From: Polytrichum commune
Taxonomy: Eukaryota; Streptophyta; Polytrichopsida; Polytrichales; Polytrichaceae
Assembly (NCBI GenBank): GCA_950295325.1
Contig: OX485805.1
Location: 36,569,501 to 36,633,500 of the forward strand
DNA length: 64,000 nucleotides
Direction: 5' to 3'
Part shown: piece after piece, positions 21,969 to 32,434 of the stretch
How the letters are laid out: the number at the start of each line of letters is the position of its first letter
Position numbering within the stretch: the stretch's first letter is position 1
Position numbers and translations under genes: made by a program
The notes under the pieces: model-generated
Told to the model about the DNA's origin: nothing
Database searches by the model: none
The model's input: only the letters and a program-made list of their open reading frames with translations

Positions 21969-22499
21969 TGTGAGCGCAAAATTTCACTCACATGTAAATA
22001 CCGAAAAATTAATCAAAAAATGGTTAATAAGGCTAAATAAGGTTTAAGCAATTCCGGAAGAAACAAGGAATTATTGGTGCATTCCTACTAGGACCTTAGC
22101 CTAGGTGACCACATGGATTAAGGAGGAGAGGGCGAAGCCCTGCTCAAATATTTGGGTTCGGTATGCAAAGATGGGAGAGGTAAAGTGTTAAATACCTCGG
22201 TGAAATTAGGATAAAAGGTGATTATGAGCTTGAAGAGAAATTAACCTTAGGGGGATTAAAGGGGGATTAAAGGGGGATAAGGCATAAGCGTTTCACGGGG
22301 AGTCTAGTAAAAGCATGCTTAAAAGGACCAAGAAAAACCAATAGAAAAAAAAAAGGGTCATGACGATGACCATTATTTATTGAATGATATTTACACGGAT
22401 AGCTCAGGAGGATGGGTAAGAGCCGGTTGGTTGGATACTAATTTCCTGCCTAGAGATCACTAGCATCACCAAGTCATGTGTAACACATGAAACAATCAC

Positions 22500-22580
22500 A
22501 TGAACTCGACGGGAGTCGAACCCGGACCGTTTAAGTGTCGTACAAATTCCCTCCCTCAACCAACCAAGGAGACATGACTT
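22500..22580 (-). other. tRNA-like sequence with B box inside the LTR-type insertion
   Basis: On the minus strand GGTCCGGGTTCGACTCCCGTC contains a good RNA polymerase III B box (GGTTCGACTCC), preceded by a GTTGGTTGAGGGAGG stretch that could be a weak A box. A full cloverleaf is not apparent, so I read it as a tRNA relic or SINE-like segment, not a functional tRNA. Confidence 0.35.
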
Positions 22581-22659
22581 GGCGACCTCTAAAGCAACAA
22601 ATCGCAATTTATACCATAACGCGAGCGTGATTACTTGGTAACAACTATGGTGGGTTACT

Positions 22660-22710
22660 TTTATCTTATCTATTACCTATCTATCTATCTATGAGTTTTA
22701 TTTATCTATG
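22660..22710. repeat. TATC microsatellite
   Basis: An interrupted TATC/CTAT tetranucleotide run, with a further TTTATCTATGAG, inside the LTR-type insertion. Of no evident function. Confidence 0.6.
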
Positions 22711-25090
22711 AGGCTAGGGGGAGAAGAAGTCAATTGAAGAAAAGGGAAAGTGGGTTTGGAGAGGGAAGAGGCCAAGGGAAAAGGTCTTAACCCGTTTTTT
22801 CTCTCGGGCGGCCCGAAAGATGCCGGGCAACCCGGGAAAAAAAGGTAGAGGTTGGAGGGGTCTCGGGAGGTAGGAGGTAGAGAGCTCATTATGCAAGTTT
22901 TTTAGAGGTGGATGAGGGAGAGAGGTAGCAAGAGGGCGAAGCCCTGCCAAATTATGCATGTGGAAGTAGAGGAGAGAAAAGAGAGATAGAGCGAAGAAGG
23001 GCGAAGCCCTGCTTCGTTGAGTAATGAGGAAAGAGGGAGAGTGGGGTTGTAGGGGCGGGATGAGGACCCGAGCCCGTAGGAGCATGGATCCAGTGAGGAA
23101 CATGGATACTAGTCGCCCAAACTCTTGATGGTGCTATCGGATAATATGCATGATGTGCGAAGAGAGAGCAAGAGAGTGGAGGGAGTACACGGAAACCATG
23201 TTTCGGTAAGGGGCTTCAGAAGTTAGGAATTGTTGCTGACATCTTCAATAAGGAGGACTTCGAAGATTGGTGATGATGGGGGCGGCATGCGAGGAGCGCT
23301 GGAAGGAAGGCACTACTGCATGCGTGGAATCGGCACATTGCAACCTCCTTGGGCTCAGTGAGTTGCTGGCGATCCACAACCATCTCCGGAGCTTCGGCCT
23401 CGTACAACATTTCCCAGAGACCCGAAACGCAACGGCCTGTCAGCCAGGAACTCGCCGTAGGAGCCCTAGCTAGTGAGGGAGCCGGTCATTCATTTCGTCT
23501 CATCGCAGATCCGGGGGAGGAGGTTGCGTTGACAACCACTAGGATTCAAGGTCCTAGTCATGCAGATCCGGCTGGTTGAGCAAAGTTAATGAGTAGGAGC
23601 GGGGGAGAGTTAGAGAGGGAGAGAGAGAGAAAAAGAGTTGGGATGGGTTCATGGTTCGATGAGTTACCAGGGCGGGACATGACTTAGGCAAGGAGTCACA
23701 ACATATGAAGTAGGCTATGTCCTCGCTGATCTGAGGGGAGGACGAGCGGCAGAAGGACAACATGACTGGGGGGCATCCTCCAGGAATGGAGAGGGCATAA
23801 TCACAGCCTCGTTGCAGAAAGAAAAGGAAACAAGAGATGGAAAAATTTGCTTTTTGTCTAGCCTTAACTTTGTGCCTTATGAGATACCGTTTTGAGGTAA
23901 TGAGCGGCATACTCGAAGATCAGAAAGAGATACTAGTATGGCCCTGAGCAGGGGGTCCCAGAAGGAGCGTTGACCGGGGCGACAACGTGTTGTGACTCTT
24001 CGACGACAACGGAGCTGCATGCACTGCTCCTGTGGAGATCTGGAAGCGCCGAACGTTGCGAGGGTGGCGTGATGTTTGGGATACAAGGAAGTCCGAGGAG
24101 TATGCCGAAGAGAAATCGCCCTTAGCGAGCCGGGAAAGGCCATCCGCCACCTTCCTGTCCAAAAGTAAGAGGTTTCATTAAGGGTGCAGTCGTGAGGAAA
24201 TTGTTCGGTTCAGGGGTTGTAGTTAGCGGTGCGCTGGAATTGTAGGAGCTGGAGGTTGCACCAGGCATCAACCATTGGGTACGAGTGAAGTACCAGGCCC
24301 ACAATGCAATCTCTGAAGGGGAAAGGTGGATTCAGAGTTGAGGGTCACGCTGGCCGACAATACCGATAGAATCAGGAGCAGACGTCCTTGACATTGTACT
24401 AGTGCACTAACGCTACGAGCATAAAGGCACCAGTAACAAGTTATTGTCACAAGGGAGCTTGAGCTCCATCTGCACAGGGGGGCGGTTGTTGTTATCTGCT
24501 TCAATGTGACTACTTACTATGGTTCTGGCAGCAAGGGACTAAGGGTGACGGGCGCTGTGCCACTCTGTTGAACTCCTACCTTGGCATTGAACTTTTGAGC
24601 GAAGGTTGCGGGCAGCTCAGGGCCACGCACATGGCCGCGGGGTGGTATTGTTGGAACCTGGTGGCTCGGTAGTTGTTGGTGGATAGTCACGGCATAGTTG
24701 TGGAGGCTACTGGCGGTGATTGGAAGATGTTGCAAGGATTTTAACCGGGGCAGCAAGCCTCTGCTGGGAGCACTTGAGTCACAGCACAGCAAGGGATTTT
24801 GTGTGGGTTGAGATTAGGAGGTTAGGGGAGTTAGGACGGAGAGATACTGCCATTAGATTTATGTGGGAGAGAAATGCATTTGGTGAATTGATACAATGAG
24901 ATTGTAAAGTGACCAAGCATTTGTCAATGCTTGCATGAGTTAATAAAAAAGAAAAGGGTGTTATACACACCACTTCTCCCAATCTCTTCCTTGTTTGCAT
25001 TTGTGAATTGTTAATTCGAATGTGGCTCATGAACCCTCACCCGGACTAGGACGCAATCGAAGGGTGAGGGGGATTTGTGCTCACACGTAG

Positions 25091-25373
25091 CTTATGGCGT
25101 GTAGATTCTAAAATGCTCAAGAAAATCTCAATCGGAGGTGTGAGCTAAGGGATATGGCAATTTGAGTTGGGCGTTGTCCCAGAACAACGCCCTGGTACAA
25201 TACTGGCATGGGAGTGCCTCCCGGGACTGCCAAGGTTCGAATAGGCATAATTTCCTCAATACTTGCCCAAATGAGGCAAGTGAGGAGTCCATCGCCATCT
25301 ACGTGAAGCGTAAATGAAGATGGAGTGGTTGATTATTAGCATCAAGAATCACATCAGGAAGTTATGATGGTCA
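25091..25373. repeat. Second half of the downstream repeat module, resumed after the LTR-type insertion
   Basis: This continues the module interrupted at 21,968 and duplicates 21,320-21,600 (GCGTTGTCCCAGAACAACG, CTCCCGGGACTGCCAAGG, ATCAGGAAGTTATGATGG). At 25,373 it abuts the last recognisable katanin codons, so the repeat marks one border of the katanin fragment. Unit B lacks most of it, from about 25,227 onward. Confidence 0.6.
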
Positions 25374-26117
25374 TCTCAACATCTTTTAAGTTGATGCGTA
25401 TTAGCTCTCGCCAACCTTCTTCATCTGGTAGTGGTATGTATATCATTTTCTCCAACCTCCTCCTATTTATAAAAACACAACGCAATTCTTTCACGTCTTC
25501 GGTCATGTGTTATGTTGAGTGAGAAATACTTCAATCTAAGAGACTCTAGCTTCATTCAATGAGTTGTGATGAATTGTCATTGGGACCACACCCAATTACA
25601 ACACAATGTATAAATACAACAAATCCAACCCAACTCTAGTATGCTAGCATAACTTATTACCTATAGCTTTTTTTTCGCTCCTGCACATTGCACTCTTTGT
25701 TCTCATGACCCAAAGAGACATGCTAAAACTAAACTCAAATCTAAGATGGATGTTTCTACGACCAAAGTAAGCATGATGCAAGTTCTATATTTGGATATTA
25801 GAGAACCTCAATGCATCATCGATCTCTCACGGGAAGTTTGTTGCCGCTAGAACCATTACAGGCTTCTTGTCACCATCTTCTCCATTTGGAATGTTGTTCA
25901 CATCATCCACTTGCACAAGTAGTTCCGATTTGACTTGCCGAGATGATTCACTCTCCCCAAAGGCTCTGCCTTTCATGACAAAAAAAACATCTAAGTTTAC
26001 TTGTGAATCTACATTGTTTTCATGCTATGTCTATTATTGAACATGGTTAAGAGATATGAAAGCTAAATATATGCCTTGGAATTGTCTTGTCCATGATTTT
26101 CTATCTCAACCCTCAAT

Positions 26118-26340
26118 TCATATATTGGATGACAACTTGTCCATTACAACTATCCATTATGACTTGTCCTTGGCAACCTTTAGAAAGAAAATGTATAAAC
26201 AAATAAATGTGGCTCCAAACCCAAGGTCTTTGGATAGTTGACAATTATTATGATTATACATACATTTGTTAGTCAAAAATCGTAATGGACAAGTCACAAC
26301 GGTCCATTCAAATTGACAAGCTTTCTTCTACTGAATCTAA
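26118..26340. mobile_element. Old MITE of the CTTGTCCAT family, unit A copy
   Basis: Imperfect inverted ends: ACTTGTCCATTACAACTATC on the left against the inverse of GGTCCATTCAAATTGACAAG on the right. It is present at the same place in all three units (38,937-39,148 and 52,900-53,107), so it inserted before the duplications. Its sequence is related throughout to the younger MITE 200 bp away. Confidence 0.65.
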
Positions 26341-26553
26341 TCTAAGATAACAAAAACCATATAAATATATGATTGAGAGATTAATAGATTACTAGATCCT
26401 AGAGGAAAAGTATGAATTACATAACAAGCAAAATGACAATGGATGATGAGTTACGATAGCAATTAGACAACCACCTACTTGAGTAGTTTATGAGACATAA
26501 CTACTATGTTTATGGAGAGGAATTGAGGGTTATGGATGAATTGCTCTCTACAT

Positions 26554-26787
26554 CACTAGAAGAAAACTTGTCCATATCAACCGGCCGTTGCGACTTGGCC
26601 ATTGCGACTCATGCTAGGAAAATGCATAAAAAAATGTTTGTGGTTGTCCACCCGGAGGTTTTGGATGATGACTAACTAAAATACTCCAATTGACAATCAT
26701 ATTGATATATTTTTTTCATTTTCCTAGCATGAGTCGCAATGGCCAAGTCGCAACGGCCGGTTGATATGGACAAGTTTTCTTCTAGTG
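26554..26787. mobile_element. 234-bp MITE with 71-bp perfect TIRs (CACTA-like ends), unit A only
   Basis: Positions 26,554-26,624 and 26,717-26,787 are exact inverted copies beginning CACTAGAAGAAAACTTGTCC. ACAT is present on both flanks, while units B (about 53,325) and C (about 39,363) show a single ACAT and no element, so the insertion is younger than the duplications. Terminal CACTA and a 3-4 bp target duplication suggest a CACTA-type non-autonomous element. No protein is encoded. Confidence 0.92.
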
Positions 26788-26921
26788 ACATGAAACAAAA
26801 AGCACATGGGAGTTGTTGGAAGTTGCTCTCCACTTGCATGACTAACCGGTGATGTTTGGAAATCCTCTTCATTTGCAAGATACAACCATGCTTGGCCTTC
26901 TTCAGCGTTAATCAAGAATCA

Positions 26922-27425
<504 letters not shown>

Positions 27426-28818
27426 TCAATAAATTATGTAATTGCTTAAAGGACTGAACAGATATAATAGGTCTTTGTTATCATTGTACCAGTGCCAGGA
27501 GGTCCAAACATGAGCACACCCTTCCATGGTCTCCGAGTTCTGTTATTTGGTTTAGTAGTTTGATGCTTTTCATTTGCAGACTCACATTCAATTCTTCTTT
27601 TAGGTTTATCATTTTCTCTTCTTTACTAACTTACGTTGAATTCCTATATTAGTGCAAGTAGTCATACGTTTTAGAGTTATCCTTGAAGTCTCTCAAACAG
27701 GGACAGAACCGTGGGTTTGATCCTTACTAGAGCAAACTTTTTATTAAGAGCTTGTTGGTTCGTAGTGTATTGGAGCCTCCTTTGAAAGTTGGTTGAAACT
27801 TTGGGATCTCCTAGGTTGGCCCATCCATCCTGGTAGGACAAGCTTAAAATCCGGTTTGTAATAGTCCAACACCACTCTTTGAGTAAAGTAATTTAAGCAT
27901 CAAGAAAATTTGGATGATTGTGTTAATTCTCATTAACTCAATTAACACAAAATTTCCATATTTAGTGTGAACTTTGTTTATGTCAAAAATGAATTGAAGT
28001 TTGCCCAAAATAAGGTGGCCATTTTTTAACTTTTGTTTCAATATTCGTATATAGGGTGGCTTAAACCCAGACCTTCATCTGATTCATGCAAACTTTGAGG
28101 TTAAGCCGCCTAAGACCATAATGGTACTCGGTTGGGTGACCTTCCCAACACTTGCTTTCTAGTGCACCCAATCATAGTGCGAGTATCCAAGTGACGAAGA
28201 TATTCTCAAACAACCATGTGGGAACCTAGGGACTTGCCCTTGAAGGAGATAAATGCTAGTTGGTTTGTCCGTGTCCATTCAAAATATTCACCTTCAAAAG
28301 GAGGCAGTAGCCATCAGGGGCCCTCAAATTCCCGTAATGCTAGTTTTGAGATTACCTAGGAGTTAGACCACCTTGAATATGATGCAACGCTGTACTTCGC
28401 GCTGGTGGCAACATCAAAAGGCGTCTTTCTTTTCTATCTTCTTCTTTTAGGCACACCCCTTGTTCACAAGAAGGATGCACATATATTTTCATTGAATATA
28501 AAAATTTGTTGTAAACAATTTTTTAAACTCCAAAATCAAATGCAGTTTTTATTGAATACACATGTAATGAAATAGCAGTATGGGAGGAGAACAAATTGAA
28601 CCTGGAAATACTCTACCATCCAAAGGCAACACCACCACCTCTTCCAACAAGCGTTTGGCATCGGTGAGTCCAGCTATGTGCTCCACCGCACCCAGGGCTT
28701 GTTTCAAGAACGCCCCTCTCGAGAATGGCCGCTAATTCTCCATAAGGCCCCTCATATCTTCCTTTCCTATTCGGCACCCCTTCCGGCCCTTCCGGCTTGT
28801 CGGGCAATGCAAACTGCT

Positions 28819-30510
28819 CGCAAATATAACAAAGCCATTGTTCTTAATGATCATAGTAATTTGACCTCAAATTTACAACGATCATCACATATAAACATGT
28901 TCGTCAAACCTTTGGTTTAGAGTGTATCTCACACAATTTCATGCATAGAAGGAGATTGGATTTCAGCACCAATGAATTGTAAACTTCACCCTTGAAGACC
29001 TCAGAGGTAAAGCACTTTTCTAAAACTATACGTTTAAAGAGAACTTCAAAAATTCAAAAAATTCAAAAGCAAACAAATAAAAAACTTTAACAATAACACA
29101 ATAGAGAAGTTATGGTGCACGCTGCACCATCAAAAAATGACATTTTTGCAGTTAGCACTACATGACTTATTTTTGTCCTCCCATTGTGATTGTACAAGTA
29201 GTTTTATTGAAACTTCACCACAAATCATAAGCGTCATTGTTTTGACAAGAAACTTGATTTGATTGGTGGAAAGTTGTGAGCACATTATGACCTTGTGGTG
29301 ATCCTTCTGTCAAAATATCTCTTGAGATATGAGCACCACAATCTACATGAAGTATAGAGGATTACACTTGACAAGCTTTTGGAGGCAATAGACGATGCCA
29401 ACAGCCACGTATGGGGAATTGTTGTTGCTAAAGAAAAAAAACTTGAACAGACAACTCAATCTTTTATCAAGATCCAAGAGTCTAATTTGGGGATGTTTTG
29501 GCCATCAAAGTGTGGTTTAATAGTTAACATGAACACATTGGCAATCGACATGCCACAATCCTAATAACAAGAACAACATGACCATCAACATTTTCGAGGT
29601 TTCAAAAACTCTCCATGTGGCAACAAATTCAAGGAAAACTTCTAAATGACAAAATTTGGGACCCCCAACCTTTCACTTGGAAATGTTCATTACTTTCTCC
29701 CCAAGGTACGCAACCCCCGTAAAATATGGCCTTCATAATAATCACTTATAATGCATTTTAGTCCAATCTCAGGTGATACAATTTTTATTAATATAGGAAA
29801 TTCTTGTAGCCCTTCTACCAACAATCTATAATTCTTCATTGTCAATCCCTTCTTAACATGGTTAGTTATGCACTCCTCCCTCTCTAGATGGTTCATTTGT
29901 GTTTCTTAAAGTTGTGGGTAATTCCGTCCTATAAATGGACTCTTATATTTTTTATTTGCATGCTTCTACATCAGTCATGAAGCTCAATAGCTTTTGGCAA
30001 TAATCTTGTAACTTGGAAATGGTCTTTTTCCTTTCAGGAAGCAATAGTCTTCTCACAACTTTCATCATGAATCTTCGTATTAGTCCAATTCTTGATAACC
30101 TTTTTTTTTTTTTTTACTTCAACATAAGTCACTTTAATTTAACATTACATTGATCAATCATGGAACATTCACTTACAAATTGATTCTCATGAAAGACCAA
30201 CGCCAACACCTGCAAGGTAAGAACATTGCTACAATTCTTCCATACAATTACATCACTAAGCAATGATCCAATGAAATGAAACATACAGGCTATGGCCAAG
30301 CTATCCAATCATCCCTAAAGACCAATACCTTGCATACATCATATGATAGCAAATACTCATGATACCAACAACCTAACTTAGCCCAGCAACTTTCTTAACA
30401 CGTGCACTAATGTTCTCGGTTGCACTCACATGGCTATAGCCTATTTCCGTCTTCACTCGTCACCCTCGAGGTAGTTCGCTTACCTCACTTCGTGTTTCGT
30501 GTTTCGTGTT
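28819..30510. other. Gene-poor unit body
   Basis: AT-rich sequence shared with unit B (55,460-57,150). A 61-codon frame at 29,379-29,564 (MEAIDDANSHVWGIVVAKEK) is also open in unit B at 56,018-56,203, but I do not recognise it and its length is compatible with chance in near-identical copies. Nothing else is supported. Confidence 0.5.
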
Positions 30511-30514
30511 TTGT

Positions 30515-31240
30515 GGTGTATGGGTCGGGCTTAATCCATTATGATCTATTTAGGGGTATACTAAAATTAGGTGAATAGTGTGAAAAATGTTGTCTATTTC
30601 AGGGTCGGAAAACATGGTAAAAATGGGTCCAACTATGGATTTACTTAGGGCCCGATTGAAATTAAGTGTACAAAAACACAAATGGGTTCTGACACACTTA
30701 TGTATAAGTGCGGTATATGGGTCGGGTGGATTCGATTATGATCGATTTAGGGGCACACTAAAATTAGGTGAATAGTGTGAAAAGTGATATCTATTTCAGG
30801 GTCGGAAAACAAGGTAAGAAGGGGTTGGAGTTTGGATTTATTAAGGGCCCGATTGAAAGTAGGTATACGAAAAAAGAATGGGGTTAATGACACTTACGTA
30901 TAAGTGCGGTGAATGGGTGGGGTGGATTTGATTTCGATCTATTTAGGGGAAGAACAAAATTAGGCAAATAGTGTGATCTATTTCAGGGTTGAGGGTAAAA
31001 AAGGGTATGTTTACAGGGTAAAAAGGGGTCGTAATTTGCATTTACTTAGGGCCCGATTGAAAGTAGGTATAGGAAACAAGAATGGGTTTGGACACACTTA
31101 GGTATAAGTGCGGTGGATGGTGGGGTTGAATGGATTATGATGTATATAGAGACCGACCAAAAAAAAATAGTGAAATAGGGTGATCTATTTCAAGGTTGGA
31201 TGAATGCGGGAGGTAGGAAATTAATAGTCAATTCGATGCG
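30515..31240. repeat. ~197-bp tandem repeat, about 3.5 copies, unit A
   Basis: The word GATCTATTTAGGGG (or close variants) recurs at about 30,543, 30,738, 30,935 and 31,135, each followed by AAAATTAGG.GAATAGTGTG, TATTTCAGGGT and TTAGGGCCCGATTGAAA. The copies are diverged. The same array occurs in unit B. Confidence 0.8.
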
Positions 31241-31344
31241 AGGCACATTTAGGTATGAATCAGATAGGTTGGTATAGTGGCGGATTCGATTTTGTTTCAT
31301 TCGTGTAGGAGGGATGGAATGGAACGTAACACACTGGGGTGTGA

Positions 31345-31735
31345 ATGGGTTACCCTGGTAACTGGTGGAATTTATGATTTTGGGAGCGGATTAAAAAAAA
31401 TGTTTAGATGTCGATCTCTTTGAAAGCTTCGTGTATTTGCGAGGGGTTTGGGAAAAGGTGCGGAGTGGAAGCGATTACGGGTTTGGTCAGTTTTGGAGCG
31501 GATTTTAAAAAATCCCGGTAATTAGTGGAATTTACTGCCATACGGGGAAAAGTTACGATTTTGACGTGTTTGGGAGCGGATTAAAAAAAGGTAATGATGT
31601 CGATGTCTTTCGGGGCTTGGGGTATTTACCAGGGGTTTGTTAAAAAGGTGTGGAATGGAAGCAATCGCGGGTTTGGTTGGTTTAGGAGTGGATTAAAAGG
31701 AAGCCCGGTAATTGGTGGAATTTACTAGCGGTGGA
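31345..31735. repeat. ~190-bp tandem repeat, about 2 copies, unit A
   Basis: GGTGGAATTTATGATTTTGG, GGGAGCGGATTAAAAAAA, TGTCGAT.TCTTT and GAGGGGTTTGGGAAAAGG recur with an offset of about 190 bp, ending in AAGCCCGGTAATTGGTGG. This is noncoding and shared with unit B. Confidence 0.7.
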
Positions 31736-31780
31736 AGTTACTGTATATGTAAAAAAAACATTTGTCTTTGTTCATCAATT

Positions 31781-31900
31781 TCTAAGTGTGGTGAGTTGGT
31801 TAGAGTGTTAAGCGTGAGGTCTCGAGTTCAAACCCAATTATGAACCGTGGTGACAGAGTTAGGCTGCCATAGAAATCAAGGCAATCCAAAAAACATTTTT
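31781..31900 (+). mobile_element. tRNA-derived SINE-like sequence, unit A
   Basis: GTGGTGAGTTGGTTAGAGTG resembles a tRNA D-arm with an A box. About 30 bp later GTCTCGAGTTCAAACCC gives a B box. The spacing matches tRNA-derived SINE heads. Only about 120 bp looks related; the tail is not defined. The unit B copy lies at 58,421-58,540. Confidence 0.55.
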
Positions 31901-32146
31901 CTTGCCCGAAAAATCCGGGCAGTACAAAAATAATTTTTTTTTTGAATCTTTTTGTGACCAGATCAACAAAAAAAATCAACAAAACTATGTTACATCGTGT
32001 CCAGGTCAACGCGTCCTAAGTAACAACCGCGACCAACGCCTTTCTATTGATTTTTTGTTGATCCGGACGCAGAATTTCTACTAGTGGTGGTGTGTGTTTT
32101 TTTAACACACTTTAAGCTAAGATTGTAAACAAAAAGTTGGACCAAA

Positions 32147-32434
32147 ATGTTAGCTCCAATTAAGATTTGGTTTGTTGCGAGAGTTTATAGGATGCATAAA
32201 AGATTTGGTAATAATTGGGTGGAGTATAAGAATCCAATTGATTTGAAACATGGTTGTCCATCAAACATGGAGATTGCCTTATGTTGGTATAAAAAAGGAA
32301 CCAAGAACAAGTGGACATGCCATCTTATTAATCATTTGATGATAGACTTAGAAACAATAATTGCATTAACTGCTATGCCATATATTGTAGACTTAGATAG
32401 TTATGAATTACATCCAAGGGATGAAAAAGAGTGA
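32147..32434 (+). CDS. 95-residue ORF of unknown function, unit A
   Basis: The frame begins MLAPIKIWFVARVYRMHKRF and ends LDSYELHPRDEKE. It is open in both units A and B. I do not recognise a domain; the composition looks protein-like (Trp, Cys, Tyr present, no low complexity) and it could be an exon of an old gene or transposon. All six base differences between the copies change the amino acid (five codons), which gives no support for purifying selection. Confidence 0.35.
   Translation: MLAPIKIWFVARVYRMHKRFGNNWVEYKNPIDLKHGCPSNMEIALCWYKKGTKNKWTCHLINHLMIDLETIIALTAMPYIVDLDSYELHPRDEKE

Larger units (their letters stand above)
21969..25085. mobile_element. 3.1-kb LTR-type insertion (solo LTR or non-autonomous), absent from unit B
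   Basis: Ends are TGTGAGC (21,969) and GCTCACA (to 25,085), a TG..CA inverted terminus. CGTAG is duplicated directly outside (21,964-21,968 and 25,086-25,090). In unit B the matching DNA reads straight through at about 52,132 (ATGCGTAGCTTATGGCG), so the empty site is visible. No internal copy of the termini and no retroviral-type gene were seen, so a long solo LTR or a coding-free element is likely. GGGCGAAGCCCTGC recurs at about 22,130, 22,935 and 22,998. Short frames inside are not convincing genes. Confidence 0.85.

Noticed and set aside
21079-21987. Frames in the repeat module downstream of TNL-A
   Set aside because: The same peptides recur in each copy of the module (also after TNL-B) in several registers, as expected of a repeated noncoding element.
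22714-24792. Several 60-130 codon frames inside the 3.1-kb insertion
   Set aside because: They overlap on both strands, are low-complexity or proline/serine-rich by composition, share no start context and match no domain I can see.
29379-29564. 61-codon frame conserved in units A and B
   Set aside because: Too short and the copies too similar for conservation to mean anything; no recognisable domain. Mentioned only in the body description.
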